Shown here piece by piece: positions 11,074 through 23,436 of a stretch of DNA of 64,000 nt (positions are counted from its first letter, which is position 1; each line of letters starts with the position of its first letter). The stretch is from Trichoplusia ni. Its lineage: Eukaryota > Arthropoda > Insecta > Lepidoptera > Noctuidae. Where the stretch lies: the NCBI RefSeq assembly GCF_003590095.1, contig NC_039489.1, positions 682,001 to 746,000 on the forward strand, given 5' to 3'. The notes beneath the pieces were generated by a model, which was not told the origin of the DNA, ran no database searches, and was given only the letters and a program-made list of their open reading frames with translations. The translations under genes were made by a program, and so were the position numbers.

Positions 11074-12155
11074 TTAAGATTATTAATCATTTTGATTATG
11101 TCATTGCTGTATACTACGAACATAAATGACAATTGTGGTTTATTACTAGAGTTATTACTTATATTGCCGCCATTAATATTTTCAACGTCATTTCACAAAA
11201 TGATTTTATTAAATTAATTTGTTTTGTCCAGGCTGTGAAAAGGTTTTGTATCAGTAATTAATTATTTATTTAATGACGGTTTACTTATACGTGTTTATCG
11301 GGATAGCCCTATTAGTTTTTAATTCAACCGGAGTCTGATAATGAGCTGACACGGCGTCGAACGTAAGGGTCGCCATCATTTATTGGCAACATTTAATCCT
11401 ACCCTTTTAAGTTACCTATTAATGACTTGCGGGGTAGCTTTTGCTTTCAGATGAATTGTGAAAAGTTATTTTCAGCATTTTGCGGTCGTTTTAGGGTTTC
11501 GTTCCCAAAGGGTGAAACGGATGTATTTCTGCTATAACATAAATAACGAAAGTAAAAATTATAAAAAATGGTGAAAAAATATTTTTGTGAAAAAAAAATA
11601 TTTTACAGCTATTTGTATTGAACCCATGGAAGTGAATTAATATATTTTATAATTTTTATTACAATGTTTTCTAAAAAAACTTCCTGAAAGCTGTAGTTGT
11701 GTATCTTGAAAGTTTTAAAGGTTTCCAATCAGAAAGTAATTTAAAATCGTTTTTCCCAAATTGTTCAATTAAGTTTCTTAGAACCAAATTAGAGGAAGTA
11801 TCGAAGTTACCAAAACTTGAAAGCTTTGAATAATGGTATATATCAATATGGCTCACGATAACTCCGAGAAGATAATCTTAGCAACTGTTACAGTTAAATT
11901 CCTCGGTTAACTAACTTAATCTGACATAAGAAGGTACTGAAACTCAGGTGCTTAGACAAATCCACTGAAATTTAGTATGTTTGGAGTTATTTAGATCAGA
12001 AATGTACCGAATATCGAAAGTTATGTTATGAGCGTTAAAATGCGAATGAATAGTGGTAGTAGATATCAAGTAATAAGACCTTTGAACTGCTGAGTCACAG
12101 GTCGTAAGTTCAAATCTCGGCATGCACCATGTGTGATTAAAATCATGTAATTTCT
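11074..12155. other. Gene-free stretch with repeat relics
   Basis: 11276-11372 is a family M MITE relic (ACGGTTTACTTATACGTG ... GAGCTGACACGGCG). 11480-11590 begins like family P (TTAGGGTTTCGTTCCCAAAGGG). 12070-12130 has a weak tRNA-like GTTCAAATC. No gene. Confidence 0.45.
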
Positions 12156-12347
12156 TGCTGTTGCCTGCAATCTCGCCCGCTACTAAAAGCTACTAAAAAA
12201 GAATTATCCCACGAGAATATAAAATCGGTTAATACTGTTTATAAATTTTATCTGTGTACCAAGCTTCGTCTCTGTTCAGTAGTTTTTTCGTGAAAGGAGA
12301 AAAAAACATATATACTTACAAACTTTTGCGTTTATAATATTAGTAGA
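12156..12347 (-). mobile_element. Helitron HelB-like relic
   Basis: Right side (plus strand) reads GTTTATAATATTAGTAGA, the reverse of a Helitron 5' end; left side has CTTGCTGTTGCCTGCAATCTCGCCCGC, a decayed 3' end without CTAG. The middle has TCTGTGTACCAAGCTTCG, as in other HelB copies. Confidence 0.5.
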
Positions 12348-12683
12348 ATAACTTATTTAAAAATAATTACATAAAACAGCGTCTGAGGCCTTTGTGTAAC
12401 GCAAAGGCATAAATAAAATGATTGAAAAAAAGAGTATTTTACTAAAACACGAAAAGCTTGTAAAGAACAAAGATAAATATATAATGGATATAATGGTATC
12501 CATAATTGTGAAATCACAACATCTGTATGAGAGGAATTTTCTACTTACAAGTGAATCAAATGGAGGTTTCACAAAATTCCGACCAAAACCGACCGCTGTT
12601 ACTTAATTTTCAACAAACCACAATTCGAATAAGAACTTTTGTCAGTAGTCTACACAATGAATTTTTAAGTTTGCATATTAAAA
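12348..12683. other. Gene-free stretch
   Basis: Overlapping open frames on both strands (12418-12606 plus, 12357-12572 minus) without recognised motifs. Confidence 0.4.
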
Positions 12684-12849
12684 TTAAAAGGGCGGATGAA
12701 TAAGTATTTTCCATAGACGTTCATCTAAAGTATACAGTTGAACAGGCATTCCGGGTAATAATCCAGCATGCACAAACGCGAACTGTCCAAACATCTGAAG
12801 TTCACGCAAATATTTATTCGGATGGGAAACGGGACCTAACGCATTTATA
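12684..12849 (-). pseudogene. Unrecognised coding-like fragment beside a Helitron
   Basis: On the minus strand an open frame ends at a TAA at 12684-12686 and reads NALGPVSHPNKYLREL at its beginning and LYTLDERLWKILIHPPF at its end. Its composition is richer than the surroundings. A HelB Helitron (12850-13032) sits directly upstream. Reading across the Helitron, the minus-strand frame stays open for about 15 more codons (to ~13077) before a stop. I do not recognise the protein. It could be the 3' exon of an unseen gene, a decayed gene piece broken by the Helitron, or chance. Confidence 0.25.
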
Positions 12850-13032
12850 CTAGCTGCTGTCAGCGGGCCCGCCCGCCACGGGTACATAAAATCTATCCTA
12901 TCTGTTAATCCTGGTTATAAACTATCTGAGTACTAGGTTTTGTCGAAATCCGTTCAGTGGTTTTTGCGTGAAAGAAAATCAAACATGACATGGGCATACA
13001 ATGTTTTGCGTTCATAATATTGTAAAGCGGGA
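12850..13032 (-). mobile_element. Helitron HelB, copy 2
   Basis: Minus-strand ends TCCC (at 13032, preceded by A) and CTAG (at 12850, followed by T). Contains GCGGGCGGGCCCGCTGACAG near the 3' end and TTCGACAAAACCTAGTACTC inside. Non-autonomous. Confidence 0.65.
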
Positions 13033-14880
13033 TAATTACTTCCTTACATCTTAAACAATTATAATGGAGAGGAAATCGTTATATTCCTATTCGGTAAGTT
13101 GCGTCACTTTGTCATGTCAACGTCCTATAGTCAAATGATATTTTGGCAAATGTTGGCAATGATAGAGAATTCTAGGATCTAATTGAGGAAAACAAATTTT
13201 AAAACTAAAACAAAGTTTGTTGCTATTGAGCTCACCAGTACTATTCGCGACTTTCCCAAGACTTTGAATTTAAAACTTTTTGATACTAATATTTTTGAAC
13301 TTTAATACCAAGCATAGTTTGCTAGGCTGAAACAAAAATTAAAATGAATGGAAATAACTAGCCGTTCAATCATGAACTATTGCTACTTCAAAAGTAGATA
13401 ATACTATACAAACACGTGCACAACTACGTCACAATGGAGGCACATACGTATTGAAATGTATTGAAAACGATTAGATATAAATGTTATAGCTGAATCAGTC
13501 GGTGCGAGAAACGTCTTACGAGGTACATCCATTGCTGGCAATGATGAATCAGTTTTGAAAACTGAGCTGAACAACTCCGCAACGTATTGCAATTTGCCCG
13601 ATGTGACTTGAGTCGTCTACATATGCTTGCACTTGTGCGATATCTAAGAGTCATGTTTGATAGCACACGAGAGGACGGATAAAACTATTTGCTTGTTTTG
13701 TAACAATTTTACAATGATCTTTCAATAGCAGTGATAAAATGAATGATTTACAATTGAAGAAGTCCAATTTTTTGTACTGGTAAAGGGAATTTTTTGTTTA
13801 GTTGAATGAAGGTTAATTACACATTGTGAAACTAAAATGAAGATGATAACAAAATTACTATAATATGACATAACATTGCACCAAAATCAAAGAATACAAA
13901 ACTTTAAAATGTATAAGCAAGATATTTCTATTCAACAAATGCGCGTGACTTTATGAAAACGTGTGAGTCGAATTTGAATACATTGGATTGATTTCATAGC
14001 GTTACAAGTCCAACCAATCTACAGGCCCAGGGCTTCTAGGAGGCAGGGAGAGCAACCCTGTCATCCAGACAGCCAGGAAGTGGTTCTTTTTTTAGTATGG
14101 GATGTTTGTGGACGGCTTGAGTCTGGAACATCCCCATGCTACTGTGCCCTAAGCGTGGGTTGAAGTCATGCGTTTTTCACCCCGCAGAAATGGCTTCTGG
14201 GTTTCTCATTTTTTTTAAGAACTTTTTATTGTTTCCTTCGTAACGCTCTTTTTAATGAAACAAACTGGTTCTTGTGTGTTTAAATGTATTGGCAATGTAG
14301 ATAAAAGTGGAAACAAAACATCGGAACCCTTTCTATCTAGGAAAGATCTTCAAAAGTCGTGAATTCTAAACAATGAGATATCTCGCTCGCCATTACAACA
14401 TAACTCTGAGTTAAGGCAAAATAGACATGTTAATGGTTTGTTTATCTCTAAAATAGAACATGCGGCAGTAAACTTCCGTTTATTTTTAATGATAGACAGT
14501 TCAAGGTTCTTAGTTTTTATTCTGTCTATATTTAGGGCATAGGGCATACGTGCGTGCATAAAAATAAGAAGTTTTTTGCAAATTGCTTTGTTCCCCTTTC
14601 TGTACTATTTTACGGACTTCGATTTTGTTCAAGTTTCCTTATTTTTGGGTAGGAAAATGTGTTGGTAAATGGACCTCATTTTAGAAATTGAATTCTATAA
14701 ATAGGTAATGGTTTTGTAAAAAGGTCTTTCTAAAACAGACTGATCTGACAGAACCATAAAAATAGAACCTAATTTTAGTTATTACTTAGTTTTTAGGGTT
14801 TATACCAGAACGGTAAAGAACAGAACGATGCTACTTAGGCTTCGTTGTCTGTCCGTCTCTCTCTCTCTCTTCATTCTAAC
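13033..14880. other. Gene-free stretch
   Basis: 13484-13666 on the minus strand contains a segment (13561-13640) homologous to 60262-60330; see findings. 14010-14220 is less AT-rich than its surroundings (CCCAGGGCTTCTAGGAGGCAG) and may be a repeat of unknown type. A (CT)n run lies at about 14857-14869. No gene supported. Confidence 0.45.
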
Positions 14881-15062
14881 AGGATGCAGCTAAGTACCCG
14901 TGTTTACCGTGTTATACAAGGAGTGATTGAATATCTGACCTCCACAACCCTTACCTGTACAACAAAACTCCTTAGCAAGACTGGTCGTCAGACTTTATAG
15001 CTTCTAACTTTTAACGACTGTCTAGACGTATAAATAACAGCCGGAACAATTTACCGTGTACA
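14881..15062 (-). repeat. Decayed SX SINE copy
   Basis: CAGCTAAGTACCCGTGTTTACC, TACAAGGAGTGATTGAATATC, GACCTCCACAACCC and AATAACAGCCGGAACAA follow the order of the SX element at 52278-52635, with many substitutions. Confidence 0.55.
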
Positions 15063-16230
15063 TTATCGCATTTGCTTTAGCGCTTGTAGAAATGCAAATT
15101 GTCTTCCAGCCCAAGAGGCCCATTCTGAAAACAAACAAATAAAATAGAATATCTAAGAAGGAAATACTGAAATTACTCTTATCTACAAAACCATTGTCAA
15201 TTCAAAAGGATGGAAACTTTCCTTTTCATTCGAGATAGATGATAAGGGGACTTTACGATTACGTTTTCTATTCATAAGGAGCATCGAAAATATATTATTA
15301 CCTCGTATTAGCTTAGTCACGAATAGAAAACTTCAAATGTAGGGGAATGGCAATCCTGTTTGACAAGTGACTGTCTGACTCGACCGTTCAATACATTCGT
15401 GCGATTCATCAGCGTACAATACAAGCAAAATTGCAGGTTGTCTTTATTAGCAAGGCGAAAGGAAATCCTCATCACCCAAGTGAAACACCCACTTCCTTGG
15501 GAGAAGAAGCGAATTGTATCAGATTCTTATTGACTAATCTTCTCACGCAAAATGGCAATGCGGTGCAATTCTTCTTACAAACATAAAGTCATACTAACAC
15601 AGTCTTCCTAATATTATGGCGATAGTAATACCAGTCTTTGAATTCTAAACGTTTAATCCTTGCTTTTGTATTTTTGTTATGGAAAAGAGGAGGAATTCTT
15701 CATTCCATATTCCTAACTTACCATTTAGGATTACTTTAGAAAGATTCCTTTAACGTACACGTTTTACAATTACAATATTCATTTAAGAACAAAAACATGC
15801 AATTGTTAAAACAAAAAAGTACTGATCCAAGCTTAAAAATTGTTTTAGGAAACAAATTACAGTTTTTTTACATTAAGTAAAAATAAAAAAACAACGGAAT
15901 CGCATCATCCAGCGCGAAGTTTGAGGTACAAACATGAAAAAAAATGCAGACAAATTGAGAACCCCTTCCTTTTTGAAGTCCGTTTATTACGAAGAAAGTA
16001 CAAAAACCATTGAACAAAAAAATCACGTCACTTGAATTCAAAGCTACAAACACGATATCCTTTAATATTAAAAAATACGTGTAAAACTTGATATGTTCCC
16101 CTTAATATTCAATATCACGAACAGCATTGCACTTAAATCGTTAGGTTGAGATTTACTGGAAATTCCATGTACGAATATACCTTGTTAATAGGGCTACCAA
16201 CTTGGTAATTTCAAATCCTTTTTAGGGTTT
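15063..16230. other. Gene-free stretch
   Basis: 15445-15545 is a weak W-repeat copy (CCTCATCACCCAAGTGAAACACCCACTTCC). Otherwise AT-rich with nothing supported. Confidence 0.45.
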
Positions 16231-16410
16231 CCGAGTGGTGACTGCGTCTGACGTGTTGAGGTCTAGCCCAGCGTAGGACAAGCATTTGTGTGACGCACGA
16301 ATGCTTGTACAACATCTGGGTGTTTTGTATGTGTTATATGACTTGCATGTTTGTGACACCCCCCGTACCCCCATACAAAGATTTAATTCCTTGGTGCGGG
16401 AGTCGCTTTG
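16231..16410 (+). repeat. Probable S3 SINE relic
   Basis: GAATGCTTGTACAACATCTGGGTG and GACTTGCATGTTTGTGACACC match the plus-strand S3 copy at 50657-50856 in order; the tRNA-like head is badly decayed. Confidence 0.45.
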
Positions 16411-16683
16411 TGAATACTTCTTGTAAATCTGACCGCGTTCGATAGTTTTATTTCTGACAGTATTAATAAATATGATTTTAACAAATTAATTATTAATTTT
16501 ATTTACACAATGTACATGATTATTTGAGTATAATTTAGTAAACATCCATTACCTTGTTAAATATTTGTTTTCAGTTTCAATATTATGTTCATTTAAAGCA
16601 GATAATAAAACGTCAAAGGTCATATTTATTTTTGTGATTTTCGTTTATTATGAAATGGTGTACTTGGATGGATTAGTTAGACT

Positions 16684-16765
16684 CGTAGACTCGACAAGTT
16701 TCGGACCCAACCGCGTCAGCTCATGACTAAGAACTCGGAATAATACGTGTGAGTAAACCGTTGCT
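16684..16765. repeat. Family M MITE fragment
   Basis: AAGTTTCGGACCCAACC, GTCAGCTCATGAC and GTGTGAGTAAACCGTTGC match one half of 61385-61557. Confidence 0.5.
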
Positions 16766-17232
16766 TCTTTTAATATTGTTATTTTCCGATAAAAAGATAT
16801 ATATATATAGATAATGTATAATTATTAAACATGCAGATACTTATTTACGAGAACAGAATTGTTTTTTATTGTATGCTAATATTTCCATTTACATTATTTA
16901 ATTTACTTATACATATAGACCGTCGCGAATAGGTTACATTTATAGAAGTCACGTACTCAAACGTACACGTATATAATGCCTACTTAATATGTTCACGCAT
17001 GATAAAGTGTTTCAAAAAGTAGGCTGCAGTTCAACATTGCAAGATGATTTCTATCTTGTATATCTGAGGGCCATTTGTTTAATTTTAAATGAAAAAATAA
17101 ACTAAACTGACTGACTATTCCTCGATATGATCAAAAAGTTATTCATAATTATTTCAAGATGCAACAGTTTAATACTCAATACGCAATACGTTTATTGCAT
17201 CCCACAATGTGAACTTAGGTGGTAGGATCGGA
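16766..17232. other. Gene-free stretch
   Basis: AT-rich with a short (AT)n run near 16798-16810. No gene. Confidence 0.5.
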
Positions 17233-17334
17233 TTTGCCCGACTAGTTTCGGACCCAACCGGAGTCCATAACCATGAGCTGACGCGCGGAAGCCAAACAAA
17301 CCGGGCAATAAATACGCGTGAGTAAACCGTTGCA
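17233..17334. repeat. Family M MITE fragment
   Basis: CCCGACTAGTTTCGGACCC, CCGGAGTCCATAACCATGAG and ATACGCGTGAGTAAACCGTTG match the core and right arm of 61385-61557; the left arm is lost. Confidence 0.55.
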
Positions 17335-17718
17335 GTATTTAAAAGTCCACTATATTATACGTGTAAGCATAATATATTTACAAGATAGCAAACGGTCATT
17401 CTTACAAAGTGTAATTTACAACTAGAAAGTTCTGTATAGTAACGAGAGTATTAACTACTCCATCAAAGTTACAGAGTGTCTTTAACTTAATAATTAAACT
17501 TAAAGTGTCTTTGTTGTTTATTTGGAAAGCATGTCGCAAAGTCATATTAAAGTTATGGATACAGATGCAGTTTCAAATAGAGAGTTACAAGTATCTATGT
17601 CGGTGTGACCGAGTTATTTATGTTATTCTGGCATCTCTGTCCGACTGTTGCAAACTATCGTACTAATATTATAAATATGGATATATAGATGTATTTTTTT
17701 AAAGTGTCTCCCGTAGCA

Positions 17719-17911
17719 AGGAATTTAGCCCTTATGTCGCGGGGTGTTTCACAAAAATAAATCACATGCACAATGACACTCAGACTCAGAACAAGCAGCA
17801 CGCACGCGCGAAGAACACACAGCTACCTACAAGTCCTAAGCGGGATCGAACCCGTGACACGACGCATAAGGTGGGTTGGGCGTGGTGACCTCAAGCACTC
17901 TGCTATCCGTG
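17719..17911 (-). mobile_element. tRNA-derived SINE, family S3, copy b
   Basis: Minus strand: GGATAGCAGAGTGCTTGAGGTC (A-box region), GGTTCGATCCC-type B box (GGGATCGAACCC on plus), then GTCATTGTGCATGTGA and a GTGAAACACCCCGCGACAT 3' part. A GGATGTAT-type microsatellite follows at 17909-17945. Confidence 0.65.
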
Positions 17912-17961
17912 GATGTATGGATGTATGGATGTTTGTTGTGGATGTGTTGATGATGTTGATT

Positions 17962-18031
17962 TAGACAAAATTAGGTACACAGATAGTTTATAACCAGAAT
18001 TAACATGTATTATAGGATAGTTTTTATAATG
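17962..18031 (+). repeat. HelB-like fragment
   Basis: ATTAGGTACACAGATAGTTTATAACC and TAGGATAGTTTTTAT match the middle of the HelB copy at 42838-43056. No ends. Confidence 0.45.
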
Positions 18032-18041
18032 AATTTATGTG

Positions 18042-18275
18042 GACGGGCCTGTTGGTCTAGTGGTTAGTGACCCTGACTGCTATACCGGAGGTCGTGGGTT
18101 CGATTCCCACCCAGGACAAATGTTTGTGTGATGAGCACGATCATTTGTTCTGTGTCTGGGTGTAATTTATCTATATTATGTATGTATTTAGAAATATATA
18201 AGTATGTTTATCAGTTGTCTAGTACTCATAATACAAGCTCTGCTTAGTTTGAGACTAGATGGCGTTGTGTAAAAA
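18042..18275 (+). mobile_element. tRNA-derived SINE, family S1, best copy
   Basis: tRNA-like head: GGTCTAGTGGTTAGTGACC as A-box region and B box GGTTCGATTCC at 18097-18107. Then a tRNA-unrelated body (TGTGTGATGAGCACGATC ... GTGTCTGGGTGTAATT) ending TTGAGACTAGATGGCG. Two further copies lie at 5989-6112 and 10497-10733, both minus. Confidence 0.8.
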
Positions 18276-18669
18276 GTTGTGGAATATTATTATGTTCCTG
18301 TCCGCTCAATATCGATTTATAGCGGACGGGCCCGCGGGCTATAGTTAGTGTACTCTAAAAGATTACGATTCTGGCCATATCCAATGGAACAGCTTTTAGG
18401 AAGCTACAGGAGTAGTTTCAATTTTGTAGTGCGTCCGGCATGTTTGCTGAGGCTATGGTAGGATGGATTTCAATAGGCTAGCTACCATAGGCCTACGAAA
18501 AATTGCTACATACTGTTCTCTTCAATCATAAAACAAAAGAATTTTAGAAAAAAATCTTAAAAATAATTAAAATCAAAAGTCTTTAATTATATAAATTATT
18601 TATTCAAATTAGGCAAAAACGCATTTAAATTTACAGATATACGAATAGATTAAAGCATTTTATAACACA

Positions 18670-18923
18670 CTAGCTGTTGCCCGCGACTTCGTCCCCGTGG
18701 GTAGAAGATATACATAAGTAATTATTTATACCTGCCCTGTTTTTTTAGACATTTTCCATTGCATCTTCGCTCCTATTAGTCGCAGCGTGATGGTTTATAG
18801 CCTAAAGCCTTCCTCGATGAATGGTCTATTCATCACAAAAATATTTTTTCAATTTGGACCAGTAGTTCCTGAGATTAGCGCGTTCAAACAAACAAACTCT
18901 TCAGCTTTATATATTAGTATAGA
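18670..18923 (-). mobile_element. Helitron HelA, copy 3
   Basis: Minus-strand start TCTATACTAATAT (18923) and end CTAG (18670), with A before and T after on the minus strand. Well-preserved body. Confidence 0.82.
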
Positions 18924-21100
18924 TTGTACAAACAATGTGTCTGTGTTACTCGAAAAAAAAATGTAAATAAATTTAATTTAATTCAATAAACTGATGGAAT
19001 TCTTTTTTTTTTCGTTCATGTTGTAGTCTTCAATCCAATGATTAATCTAATTTGCTTCACTTAACAACAGTAAATATTACGTAACAAGAGCTATCCAATC
19101 TTCAATCTAGGACTATAAACAAAATCTGTTAATAGGAGTCAAAGACTTAATGAGTTGTTCACTGGATTAATCGTGAGCTCGTAATTAGCGACCTAACTTG
19201 ATTGGTTTAAAAGCACTTTCATTATGAGACTGCATTAATAAAACAAAAGAAAAATCGTGCCTCGACAAATGGTAATGAAAGAATATTTACTTGTAACAAA
19301 ACAAGCGAACAACTGTATTCGCACGAGCGTCATATTACAAGGTAATTATTGAATAATGCCTTTGTCTATCGTCTTCATAATGCTCCAATTCACAAAGACA
19401 AAAGAATACAGCTATAGGAACCAATATCAACCATTTCTGTTCACCCCAATTTCGCGAAAAGCCATCCCAAAAATTACATAACAAAAAAATAAAAAGAAAT
19501 ACATAATTGACTTATGTACTGCACTTATGTTACTCGCACTGTAATAGAATATTGTCAAATGAAATAAAAAATCTTCTCACGATGAGTTTAATATATAAAT
19601 TGACAACGAAGACACTTAAAAAAACGGGGATAACATTTCCATCTCAAATATTGTTTATTGTAATGCAAAACGTCAAATTCATTGTAATTTGCATAATTTC
19701 GCTTTAATTTTTTCTTTGTATTATGAGTTCTAATGCAGAAAGTCTACCATCTCACCCCAAAGTGTGTAAGAGAGACATCGCTCTACATCGCGTAGTGTGC
19801 TATTTCACAACAGCAGTTAAGGCAGTAGAACTTCCGGGTTCTGTCAATGTGTGAGCAAGACAGCACATACCAGTGCGTATAACTGCATCTCACTCGCTCG
19901 CTATAACGGCAACAGTCCCGTTTTAATACACGTAGCTTATACTAAGCGCAGATGGACAAAATCACTTAGAGCTCTACATTAAAAAATAAAAATACTTTTT
20001 ATCTTCAAGATAAGGAGATTTGGAAACAGAAATTTTGATGTTAAAATCCCCTTCCATCGTCTTTCCTGTAAATAATATTCTGATAACAAAACAGTCTCCC
20101 GGTTTTTGGAAGGCTGATCAATTTAATTGTGCAAATGTAATTGGATCACACATATGCATCGACAGAAGATGTAACACACATTTTTTTGGTAAACATTTTA
20201 ATCATTAACTTAACTTATTTATTAAATAGCGTATCGTTTTCTAAAATCGTATTAACTAAGTATATGTAAATATACATAACACACCATACATCCTTATCCG
20301 AAACCGAATCCGGAATTGCATATCGATAACACTCCCGATAAGTACCAACCAGCGAATGCGATCAAACCTTTATTATCATAGATCCAGGGAACAAGGGGTT
20401 TACACGAACGGAGAGAAAGCAAGAGCACGAATCACAGACTAAAATCCTGTAATAGAAGTGCACACGGGCATAGTACAGTAAGCAGATAAAGTTGACGAAC
20501 ATTTTGGAGATTACAAGAGTGTAACCTTCGGAGGATGTATCCAATTTGAGTAAATATTATGTGTTGTATAAATAAATGATGCACCGTAGGAACTGGGCCA
20601 CATAGCATCTTATATATTTTAATACAGTTATTTGAGCAAAATTTTATTTATGTCTATTCTCCCTTAAAGCGAAAAATGTGATCTTGACTCGCCCGAGCAT
20701 GATCCCTGGTAGATCACATTTTAGATTAAAGTTCTCAACAAAGCCTCTGCATTTTAGACCTATGCCTGTAAAAAGAACTAGGTTTCTTTAGATAAAGTTA
20801 TCTGAAAGAAAAGAAATGAGATCTAATTCTAATACTCTACTATTCTAATGTTTGCTGACTCTACAAAACCCAATTTATGAAATCATACACAATAACAATT
20901 CTTAACCAGTTTAAATCTTTGAATGAAAATGGAAACACGGATTGAATTTATATTCGGACTAAAAGCGTACATAAATCGTAAAAAGTGCTAACAATTTACC
21001 TGAATAAAAGTGCCCTTGGTTTCCCGTTTGAAATATTACGAATATATTGCAAGCATTGACATATTTTCGGTACTCTCAAGCGAAAACCTTTCATTTTTAA
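18924..21100. other. Gene-free stretch
   Basis: Long AT-rich region without a gene. A somewhat less AT-rich patch lies at 19740-19960 (GTGTAAGAGAGACATCGC ... CTCACTCGCTCGC). Short frames at 19507-19707, 20020-20208 and 20362-20544 have no motifs. Confidence 0.5.
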
Positions 21101-21335
21101 ATAAATAAAATAAATAAATGCGGACAACATCACATACAATTGTTCTGAACCCAAAGTAAGTTGCTCAAGCACTTGTGTTATGGAATTCAGATACAACGAA
21201 GGTACCACAAACACCCAGACCCGAGGCAATGTAGAAATGTGAATTTTTACATTGACCCGACCGGGGATCGAACCCGGGACCTCAGAGCTAGCGACACCTT
21301 GAAACCGGTGCGTACGCCACTCGACCACGGAGGTC
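21101..21335 (-). mobile_element. tRNA-derived SINE, family S2, best copy
   Basis: Minus strand: GACCTCCGTGGTCGAGTGG head, B box GGTTCGATCCC, the ATTGCCTCGGGTCTGGGTG body and an (ATTT)n tail at 21101-21119. Least decayed of the four S2 copies. Confidence 0.8.
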
Positions 21336-23400
21336 ATAAAAATAACTTCTTAAAAACACACTAGATGCCATAAGATCTTGTTAGACTATATCTTCCCACC
21401 ATCTTGTCAAAATAATCGCAAAACATTCGGCCCTGACCCTTTTCCCGAATTATTTTTCCATACGATATATGGACATAAGGTTTTTATGGAACATTATGTA
21501 TACATATACTTTCATACAAATCGTTTATCGAAAAGCCCCATTCATGAATAAATGCAATTTCTCTGAACAAATAAAGCTGTTGATATTTCAGGAGGACATA
21601 AATATGTGTCCATATTTTTCTTCGGTACAATTTTGTGTATTGGAGTAGTTAAAACTGTTGCTTTTAATTAAAAACCTATTCGGTATTCCTATTTGAACAG
21701 CGATCATTTGTTTTATTTATTTTATAGCTGTAACAGAAGTGTCATATCATAATCAGCTGTAAAAAATTTAACTGTTTGTCACTTTTCATGAGATCAGCCT
21801 AATGACAGAAGGGCGAATGAGCGGAGTCTAGCTCATTAGATCCTATTGTTTACCATTTTACACTCTGGCTATGTAACCCTAAAAACGAAACTGTTGGTTT
21901 ATATGGGTGCAATTTTTATAATTGAATACGTACTACGTTAACAGTTTTTAAGTCAACCGTTACTTTTTGCAAAGCTATGCTGCTATATGCTGCTAAGCTC
22001 TTACTAGTCTGGCTGATAAGGTTTTAACAAAGTATAAAAGACTGCAAGCGGGTTACCAGTACCCCTAAACGGAATATTATTGCACAGGATCATACATGAC
22101 ATAAAACAACATCTCGTTAACACAACTGCAATAACATTCTTTGGAATCTGAAATCGCAAACCTGCAGTCAGCCAGCGTGATGATCAAACCTTCCCTATAT
22201 GGGAAGAGACATGTATCCAACAATGGGACGTATATAGGCTGGTATTAAAACGCGCTTCAGGTCTGTCTCAGACCCGTTTATTTTTCACTAGTTGTGCAAA
22301 AAAACTACACGCGAAACGGTGCTTGATTCGTTTCCTATTACCTACAAACAGTGTAACATAAACTTCGACATTCCTATTCGCGTTATATCACCACACCATT
22401 TTAGTTCAGCGATCTAATTACAATGTTACTTTGTATCACAAGTTATTGCGCATGCATGTAATACGTGCAGAGAGCTAATACTTGTGCAATATTATGTGTT
22501 TATTAACTGCGTAGCAATGTTTGGAATGGTCACCGCTTCTGCTATTGAATAGGGATGACGACTCGGTATTAAAAGCCACAGTGGTGATCAATGCTGAAAC
22601 TTCCCCTATAAGCACCGAAGCTTGCGCCCGGCAGTGAGAGGTCTGTAGTCTGGCCGTATATATTTGGTGATCACGCATTCCCAACAGGGCTTATATAAAA
22701 CACAATTGTGTAGAGATTTTTTTAATGGTCCAGGACTAAAATTAATTTCAAAGTTCTTATAGATATTCCAAAGTTGTAAAATAAATACAAAAGTTCTGCT
22801 ATTTTAACAGTTTACACAATATTTATGTCGCAGTCGAGGGATAATAATAATGATTTACGTTTTTAATTAAAAGTTTGTATGAAAATCGGTTCCATTGTCC
22901 CCAAATTATTTTTTGTATGGGACGTTAAAAGTTTCCATCATAATCTACGTTCAGCTAATTCTTTTTTTAAGCGACTTCATTTTTAGATAGTTTTTGTCCA
23001 TTAAGCAATAGCTTTTTCTTGTTTTCTCCTATTTGAGCGCATTCAAGTAACTCTCTTTGAATATTGCAAGTTAATTAATATGACTAAAAATATATTTAAA
23101 TTTCCCTTCATGCCAAAGAATTGGCGTTAATCAAAAGTCTGATTAGTAAGTCAGACAGATTGTTCAATGGAAAAATCCCAAGAATCCAAAAATCCCCAGC
23201 TATTTTATTCAAATACCCTTTTACAGCTCTACAACTAAGGTCATGAACTTGAGTCACAAAAAAGGCTCCATTTCTATTAATAAAAAAGAGCAATCAAAAA
23301 CTTTTTTGACAAAATTTTGGAGGACATCAAAAGAATTATGATGAAAGGCTGTGTCGTGTGTAATGAATGTGTGTTAAGCAATTAGGTCGTCAAAAGGCGA
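21336..23400. other. Gene-free stretch with LINE-like scrap
   Basis: 22150-22245 (CCAGCGTGATGATC ... CAACAATGGGACGTATATAGGCTGG) is a repeat Y piece in the opposite orientation to 42131-42440. No gene. Confidence 0.45.
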
Positions 23401-23436
23401 TGACGTCATGACCTTTGACCTCCGTCATCAAGGTCA
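23401..23436. promoter_or_regulatory. Candidate CRE-DR1-FTZ-F1/ERR site cluster
   Basis: Three perfect consensus sites in 36 bp: CRE palindrome TGACGTCA (23401-23408), directly abutting TGACCTTTGACCT (23409-23421), a perfect DR1 for RXR/USP-, HNF4- or SVP-type nuclear receptors read on the minus strand, then TCAAGGTCA (23428-23436), the monomer site of FTZ-F1/SF-1 and ERR. It is 17 kb upstream of the receptor gene. Function is inferred only from motif match. Confidence 0.4.

Noticed and set aside
18042..18113. Possible functional tRNA gene
   Set aside because: Head of an S1 SINE: anticodon arm does not fold properly and the unit repeats elsewhere with a SINE body.
20996..21337. 113-codon minus frame beginning MTSVVEWRTHRFQG
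   Set aside because: Translation of the S2 SINE head (tRNA-like), not a protein.
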